Shown here in pieces: positions 59,421 through 64,000 of a stretch of 64,000 nt of DNA (the first letter of the stretch is position 1; every line of letters begins with the position of its first letter). Origin of the DNA: Robertmurraya_A mangrovi (lineage in GTDB: Bacteria > Bacillota > Bacilli > Bacillales > Cytobacillaceae). The stretch lies in the NCBI RefSeq assembly GCF_034427655.1, contig NZ_JAXOFX010000011.1, forward strand, positions 62,001 through 126,000, given 5' to 3'. A program made the position numbers and the translations under genes. Under the pieces are notes generated by a model, which searched no databases, was not told where the DNA came from, and was given only the letters and a program-made list of their open reading frames with translations.

Positions 59421-59804
59421 CTATAAAATCGTACGCTCTGGTTCTGCGTGTAGTAGTTCTGTAATATTATTGTATTCGTCCATAATGGCTACTTTTGGTT
59501 TGTGTGTTGGTACTTTTTCTTCAGCTACCATTACATATGAGATGATGATAACAACGTCACCTTCTTGAACTAATCTAGCAGCTGCCCCATTTAAACAAAC
59601 AACTCCCGTCCCTCTTTCTCCCGGGATGATGTAAGTTTCAAATCTAGCACCGTTATTATTATTTACGATTTGAACTTTTTCGTTTGGAACCATTCCAACT
59701 GCATCTAGAATATCAGAGTCAATTGTAATACTTCCTACATAATTTAAATTTGCTTCAGTCACTCTTGCACGGTGTATTTTACCATTCATCATGGTGCGAA
59801 ACAT
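59421..59804 (-). CDS. panD: Aspartate 1-decarboxylase
   Basis: A 127-residue pyruvoyl enzyme making beta-alanine from aspartate. The self-cleavage site Gly24-Ser25 is in YVGSITID, and Lys9 in NGKIHRA and Tyr58-equivalent in ETYIIPGERG are present. It is made as a zymogen and cut to expose the pyruvoyl group. It is the last gene of panB-panC-panD and follows panC by 11 bases. Confidence 0.97.
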   Translation of the reverse strand: MFRTMMNGKIHRARVTEANLNYVGSITIDSDILDAVGMVPNEKVQIVNNNNGARFETYIIPGERGTGVVCLNGAAARLVQEGDVVIIISYVMVAEEKVPTHKPKVAIMDEYNNITELLHAEPERTIL

Positions 59805-59815
59805 GCTGTCTCCCC

Positions 59816-60667
59816 CTATTCATTTACACTAAAAATAATATTATCTATTAAACGAGCTTTATTGAATTTAACAGCTAGAGCAATAATGATTTTTCCTTCT
59901 AATGGTTCGACTTTTTTTAACTCAGGGTAAGAATAAATCTCTATATAGTCTACCTTACCTGACGACCGACCTTCAATCATTTCTTTCATTTCGGAAATGA
60001 TTTTGATTTCATCAGTCAAACCACTTTGTACTTTTTCCTTCGCCATTAGTAGACTCTTATATAGAATCGGAGCTTCCTTACGCTCCTTATCTGACAGGTA
60101 CACATTTCTAGAACTTTTAGCAAGGCCATCTTCTTCCCTTACTGTCTCTACGGGGACAATTTCAATAGGAAAATGGAAGTCCGAAACAAGTCCATGTACC
60201 ACGGCCACTTGTTGAGCATCTTTTAAGCCAAAGTAAGCCCTATTAGGAAGTACAATATTAAATAACTTTGTTAACACTGTGGCCACACCATCAAAATGAC
60301 CCGGTCTAGATTTTCCACATAATACATCTGTACGTTCCTTAACGTTTACTTGAACCGAAGAGTAACGTCCATACATCTCTTCCGCTGATGGGAAAAAGAT
60401 TACATCGACACCTTCTGCCTTCGCAATCTCAGCATCTCTATCAAAATCACGAGGATAGCTTTCTAGATCTTCATTTGGACCAAATTGCAGTGGATTAACA
60501 AAGATACTCAATACAAGTAAGTCGTTCTCTTGTCTCGCTTTTTTCATGAGACTTCTATGACCCTCATGTAAATAACCCATAGTAGGAACAAATCCAACTG
60601 AGACTTGTTGCTCTTTTTTCTCTAACACAAAAGCCTGCATTTCTTTTATGGTTGTGATTGTAATCAT
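59816..60667 (-). CDS. panC: Pantothenate synthetase
   Basis: A 283-residue adenylate-forming ligase that joins pantoate and beta-alanine. The nucleotide-binding motif MGYLHEGH is at residues 30-37, KSRPGHFDGVATVLTKL lies around 150, and KSSRNVYLS (the KMSKS-like loop) is around 190. Its start overlaps the panB stop by four bases (ATGA). Confidence 0.97.
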   Translation of the reverse strand: MITITTIKEMQAFVLEKKEQQVSVGFVPTMGYLHEGHRSLMKKARQENDLLVLSIFVNPLQFGPNEDLESYPRDFDRDAEIAKAEGVDVIFFPSAEEMYGRYSSVQVNVKERTDVLCGKSRPGHFDGVATVLTKLFNIVLPNRAYFGLKDAQQVAVVHGLVSDFHFPIEIVPVETVREEDGLAKSSRNVYLSDKERKEAPILYKSLLMAKEKVQSGLTDEIKIISEMKEMIEGRSSGKVDYIEIYSYPELKKVEPLEGKIIIALAVKFNKARLIDNIIFSVNE

Positions 60668-61503
60668 TTTTTTCCTCCGTACAACCCTTGTAGCTCTTCT
60701 TCTTTCATAGTAAAGCTATGCTCATCACAAGGAAAGGCTCCTTGTTTTACTTCTTTTACGTATGTCTTAATTCCGTTTATAGCTAGTTCATTTAAGTTGG
60801 CATACTTTTTAACGAACTTCGGTACTCGATCCACACCATATGTTAAAACGTCATGGTAGACTAGAACCTGTCCATCAGATTCTATACCCGCACCAATCCC
60901 AATAGTTGGAATGTTAATGGATTGGGAAATCTCTCTAGCCAATTGTTTTGGTACACATTCAAGAACTAGCAAGAATGCTCCAGCCTGTTCGCACTTTTTC
61001 GCATCTTCAAATAGTTTTAAAGCAGCTTCCGTATTTTTCCCTTGAACTTTGTAGCCCCCTAAAACACCAACAGACTGCGGGGTTAGACCAAGATGGGCAA
61101 CAACTGGTACACCAGCTTTAGTCAGTGCTGCGATATGCTCAATGACATCATCTGCTCCTTCTAATTTAACGGCGTTAGCACCTGCTTCTTGCATTAATCT
61201 CGTACCATTAAGAAGGGTATCTCGAACAGAAAGATGATAACTCATAAATGGCATGTCTACCACAACAAAAGTATTTTTTGCGCCTCTTCGTACGGCTTTA
61301 CCATGATGTACCATATCGTCCATCGTTACAGGAATCGTAGAATCATAACCTAATACAACCATACCTAACGAGTCTCCAACCAAAATAACATCTACTTCAG
61401 CTTTTTCAGCCTGAACAGCTGATGGATAATCGTAAGCAGTAAGCATGGCTATTTTTTCACCATTTTGCTTCATTTTTAAGAAATCTGTTGTTTGCTTCAT
61501 CAT
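60664..61503 (-). CDS. panB: 3-methyl-2-oxobutanoate hydroxymethyltransferase
   Basis: A 279-residue Mg-dependent enzyme that adds a one-carbon unit to ketoisovalerate in the first committed step to pantothenate. The metal-binding acids are in VGDSLGMV (about 43-50) and DMPFMSYH (about 83), and the catalytic Glu is in VLECVPKQLA (about 180). Preceded by AGGAGGAAAAAA. It heads panBCD and is preceded by a leader with a terminator-like hairpin (61560-61650). Confidence 0.97.
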   Translation of the reverse strand: MMKQTTDFLKMKQNGEKIAMLTAYDYPSAVQAEKAEVDVILVGDSLGMVVLGYDSTIPVTMDDMVHHGKAVRRGAKNTFVVVDMPFMSYHLSVRDTLLNGTRLMQEAGANAVKLEGADDVIEHIAALTKAGVPVVAHLGLTPQSVGVLGGYKVQGKNTEAALKLFEDAKKCEQAGAFLLVLECVPKQLAREISQSINIPTIGIGAGIESDGQVLVYHDVLTYGVDRVPKFVKKYANLNELAINGIKTYVKEVKQGAFPCDEHSFTMKEEELQGLYGGKK

Positions 61504-61559
61504 TTTTTTCCTCCTTTTGTGGAAGAGGAGACAAAACGTGCGTCATATATAGTCATAAT

Positions 61560-61650
61560 AAAAGGGATTCCAAATAAGCAGAAGGAATCCCTTTAATCTC
61601 AAGTGTAGTTTCATCCCTCTGTCCCGGTCCGTATGGATCTAGGCAGACAC
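61560..61650 (-). ncRNA. Structured panB leader, candidate pan-motif RNA with attenuator hairpin
   Basis: On the minus strand a compact stem (GTCTGCCTAGATCC, loop ATAC, GGACCGGGACAGAG; about 61617-61650) with unpaired A residues is followed by a longer hairpin, AAAGGGATTCC with GGAATCCCTTT (61561-61596), and then TTATTATG. The Rfam pan motif is a short bulged-A stem-loop found before panB in Firmicutes; I identify this by position and general shape only. The second hairpin could end transcription before panB. Confidence 0.5.
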
Positions 61651-61806
61651 TTTTTAAATTAAATTTAGGTATAATTTGGTTAACTAAAGAAAGGTGCAGT
61701 TCAAAAAAGATACTGCCCGAGAAAATTATAACATTATTAAATCATTGATTCTATAAGTTTTTTCGTGTATAGAAATATGTAACAAAAATGTATTATTCTT
61801 TTGTGC

Positions 61807-62787
61807 CTACTCTAGTTCAATATCAGCAGAGTACACCTGATGGACAATTCCTTCAGTATCTTCAATCTTTAATACTCCGTCCTCCGTGATTCCTAGTGCT
61901 CTTCCTCGAATACTACCTGACAACGTTCTAGCAGTAATCATTTTACCAATACTGATAGCATAGCTTTCCCATAAAAGCTTAATAGGAAGAAATCCTTTTT
62001 CTAAATAAAGCTCGTATAAATGTTCTAATCGATTAAACGCTGAACGAATTAAGTCTGCCCTATTAATTCGTTTACCGCTCTCAATTGAAAGGGAGGTCGC
62101 AATAGTTCTTAGTTCCTCTGGATAATCCTCCATTTGTTGATTAACATTAATTCCAATTCCGATAATCACTGAATTAATACGATCAGCCTCAGCCTGTAGT
62201 TCAGTTAAAATTCCAGTAACTTTTTTACCATTAATAAGGATGTCGTTTGGCCATTTTATTTGCGGAGTAACAGTTGTAACTTCTTCAATTGCCTGAACAA
62301 CTGCTACAGCAGCTAATAAAGTTAGTTGTGGTGCTTTAGGTATAGGAATATTGGGTCTTAAAATAATACTCATCCATACACCGGTATACTTCGGAGAGTG
62401 CCAAACACGGTCCATTCGACCTCTACCTGCCACTTGCTCTTCTGCAACGACAACCGTTCCTTCTGCTGCCTGGTCGTAAGCTAAACGATGGGCAATTTTT
62501 TGAGTAGATTCTACACTTTCCTCGTAATGAATAGATTGTCCTAAAAATTTAGTCTTCAATCCAAATCTAATTTCGTCTGCTGTAATGTTTTCTGGTGTCT
62601 TCACTATTCTGTATCCTTTTTTTCTAATTGCCTCTAATTCAAAGCCTTCTTTTCTAAGTTCCTCCATGTGCTTCCAAACAGCCGTCCTCGAACAGCCAAT
62701 TAAATCCGCTAAATACTGCCCGGATAAAAATTCATCTTTATTGTTCGTGAACGCGTCGATGAGTTGTTTTCTTAATTGTGATTGCAC
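61807..62787 (-). CDS. birA: Bifunctional biotin-protein ligase and biotin operon repressor BirA
   Basis: About 326 residues: an N-terminal winged helix (about 1-65; IGCSRTAVWKHMEELRK is its recognition region), a central ligase domain with the biotinyl-AMP loop GRGRMDRVWHSP (about 120), KWPNDILINGKK (about 185) and a C-terminal SH3-like domain. It biotinylates acetyl-CoA carboxylase and represses biotin genes. I chose the GTG at 62787 by homology with the MRSTLRKDL start of B. subtilis; a GTG at 62799 would add four residues. It overlaps the cca gene by 16 bases. Confidence 0.93.
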   Translation of the reverse strand: MQSQLRKQLIDAFTNNKDEFLSGQYLADLIGCSRTAVWKHMEELRKEGFELEAIRKKGYRIVKTPENITADEIRFGLKTKFLGQSIHYEESVESTQKIAHRLAYDQAAEGTVVVAEEQVAGRGRMDRVWHSPKYTGVWMSIILRPNIPIPKAPQLTLLAAVAVVQAIEEVTTVTPQIKWPNDILINGKKVTGILTELQAEADRINSVIIGIGINVNQQMEDYPEELRTIATSLSIESGKRINRADLIRSAFNRLEHLYELYLEKGFLPIKLLWESYAISIGKMITARTLSGSIRGRALGITEDGVLKIEDTEGIVHQVYSADIELE

Positions 62788-63965
62788 CTCATCAGCCACT
62801 CCCTTATTCGTTCTTTCTCATTAGAAACTTTACCTGATAATATGGCTTGTTCAATCTTTCCTAATGAATCGTTAATCCAAGGTCCACCCTTAAGGTTATA
62901 CCATTCCATTAAGTCCGTACCTGTTACCTTTAGTTCCCCCCTATTTTTTATGGGGATCTCTCTATATTTTTTCTCTACCTCGTGAATGTTTGAAAAAGTA
63001 GGTCGGTGATTTAACACATTAAATATTTTTTCCACACTTGCTACTTCTGGCCATTCAGTTTCGTATAAATCTTCTCTTGACCATTCACGTTGATTTCTTA
63101 CTTCTAACTTAGCAGTAAGTTTATTTATGGTTCTAATCTGCTTAGTAGGAAGACGCCATTTTTTCAGGAATCTCTCCACATTATGAATTCCTAACACTTT
63201 AATCATGATCGACCAAGTCTCATTTAAATCAAGTTCCCTAATGTCGAAACTTACCAATTCTAGTAATCCCTTTTCATATCCAGATAGACCTGGCAAGTAT
63301 TGATAAAGTTTAGTTTGAATGAGTAATTCAATAGCCTTTAATCGATTTTTACCACTTAATAATTTTTCAAATTCTACTGTTTTTCTTTCAACAGCAATGT
63401 GTTCAAGCAAATGCCCGTATTCTATTAAGGCTTGAGACGTTCCATTTTCAATATTAAAAGATAGTTGACTCATAAACCGGACCGCTCGCATCATTCTTAA
63501 CGCATCTTCTTGAAATCTTTCGCTTGCCTCTCCAACGGTTACAATTTCTTCTTCAGTAATTGCTTGTTGTCCATTAAAAGGGTCAAATAATTGTCCCTCT
63601 TTATCCATGGCTATCGCGTTCATGGTGAAATCTCTTCTTTGAAGGTCTTCCTTTAAAGAGCGGATAAACGCTACTTCGGAAGGTCTTCTAAAATCACGGT
63701 ACTCCGCTTCGGCTCGAAAGGTGGTAATTTCATAGCTAGCTCCTTGAAAAAGGACAACAACCGTACCATGCTCGATACCTACATCAATAGTCTTTGAAAA
63801 AATAGATTTAATTTCTTCCGGCGTAGCAGAGGTTGCAATATCCACATCATCAATCTCTTTCTTAAGGAGAAAGTCCCTCACCGAACCACCAACAAAATAA
63901 GCTTCGTATCCCGCTTTTTCAATTTCTATTAAGATTGGTGCTGCCTTTACAAAGGCTTCATTCAT
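62772..63965 (-). CDS. cca: CCA-adding tRNA nucleotidyltransferase
   Basis: A 397-residue class II enzyme that builds or repairs the CCA end of tRNA. The nucleotidyltransferase signature GGSVRDFLLKKEIDDVDIAT (residues 27-46) carries the two metal-binding Asp residues, followed by RRDFTMNAIAMD (about 110) and QEDALRMMRAVRF (about 152). AGGTG precedes the ATG. It overlaps birA at its end, as in B. subtilis (cca-birA-panB). Confidence 0.96.
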   Translation of the reverse strand: MNEAFVKAAPILIEIEKAGYEAYFVGGSVRDFLLKKEIDDVDIATSATPEEIKSIFSKTIDVGIEHGTVVVLFQGASYEITTFRAEAEYRDFRRPSEVAFIRSLKEDLQRRDFTMNAIAMDKEGQLFDPFNGQQAITEEEIVTVGEASERFQEDALRMMRAVRFMSQLSFNIENGTSQALIEYGHLLEHIAVERKTVEFEKLLSGKNRLKAIELLIQTKLYQYLPGLSGYEKGLLELVSFDIRELDLNETWSIMIKVLGIHNVERFLKKWRLPTKQIRTINKLTAKLEVRNQREWSREDLYETEWPEVASVEKIFNVLNHRPTFSNIHEVEKKYREIPIKNRGELKVTGTDLMEWYNLKGGPWINDSLGKIEQAILSGKVSNEKERIREWLMRCNHN

Positions 63966-64000
63966 ACCATTTCACCTTTTTTTAATATGCTATAGTAGAG

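Noticed and set aside
59147..59568. Open frames on both strands near panD
   Set aside because: They follow family 1 copy D and run antisense to panD.
61560..61800. T-box riboswitch before panB
   Set aside because: No AGGGTGGNACCGCG-type T-box sequence or specifier structure is seen; the leader resembles the pan motif instead.
1..64000. Prophage, transposase, restriction-modification or toxin-antitoxin genes
   Set aside because: No coding sequence in the window shows such motifs; the two EamA genes, the MFS gene and the ABC permeases are ordinary accessory genes.

Overview
The window is a low-GC chromosomal segment from a spore-forming Firmicute of the family Bacillaceae. The evidence is the set of spore genes (cotD, sspL, sspM, yppG), the SD-type ribosome binding sites, the type-B RNase P RNA, and a gene order that follows the Bacillus subtilis chromosome block ypeQ-ypeP-ypdP-ypdQ-sspL-ypcP-dynA-bpsB-bpsA-ypwA-ypvA-ypsC-rnpB-gpsB-ypsA-cotD-mrfB-mrfA-yppG-yppF-yppE-sspM-yppC-recU-ponA-ypoC-nth-dnaD-aspB-ypmB-ypmA-dinG-panD-panC-panB-birA-cca. 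I cannot name the species from the sequence alone. Most genes are core chromosomal genes; I see no prophage, transposase, CRISPR array, tRNA or rRNA gene.

Layout. 1-2.7 kb: end of an Mn/Zn ABC transporter operon, a hypothetical gene and an HD-GYP protein. 2.8-8.9 kb: cspD, two RNase HI-like proteins, a queuosine-precursor transporter, sspL and the 5'-3' exonuclease ypcP. 9-15.2 kb: a minus-strand operon of dynA, a nucleotidyltransferase, a Cys4 small protein and a sulfurtransferase. 15.7-19.4 kb: bpsAB (type III polyketide synthase plus methyltransferase), cheX, an SDR and a zinc-ribbon peptide. 20.2-22.6 kb: a three-gene ba3-type oxidase operon that interrupts the B. subtilis-like order. 22.6-30.5 kb: an EamA transporter, ypwA, an MFS transporter, ypvA and ypsC. 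30.5-34.8 kb: a PAS-GGDEF-EAL protein, rnpB, gpsB, ypsA, cotD. 35.2-38.9 kb: mrfAB DNA-repair pair. 39-43.7 kb: an accessory island with orphan peptide-type ABC permeases, a Crp/Fnr regulator, hcp and an Hsp20. 43.8-50.9 kb: yppG-yppF-yppE-sspM-yppC, recU, ponA. 51-64 kb: ypoC-nth-dnaD, aspB-ypmBA, dinG, panBCD, birA, cca.

The most useful non-coding observations are these. (1) Two Crp/Fnr-type operators lie upstream of hcp and of the ba3 oxidase operon; both are centred 41.5 bp from a start predicted by the same rule, and a regulator gene with a matching recognition helix is encoded next to hcp. (2) A near-consensus LexA box sits in front of mrfAB. (3) A leader in front of bpsA has mutually exclusive antiterminator and terminator hairpins. 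(4) A structured, terminator-bearing leader precedes panB. (5) Two families of dispersed 125-185 bp palindromic repeats occur between genes. (6) asnS is absent from between dnaD and aspB. I found no clearly new multi-gene defence or mobile system. The best candidates for undescribed biology are the regulatory elements above, a ComEC-like metallo-beta-lactamase-fold protein without its metal ligands, and several very small ORFs.
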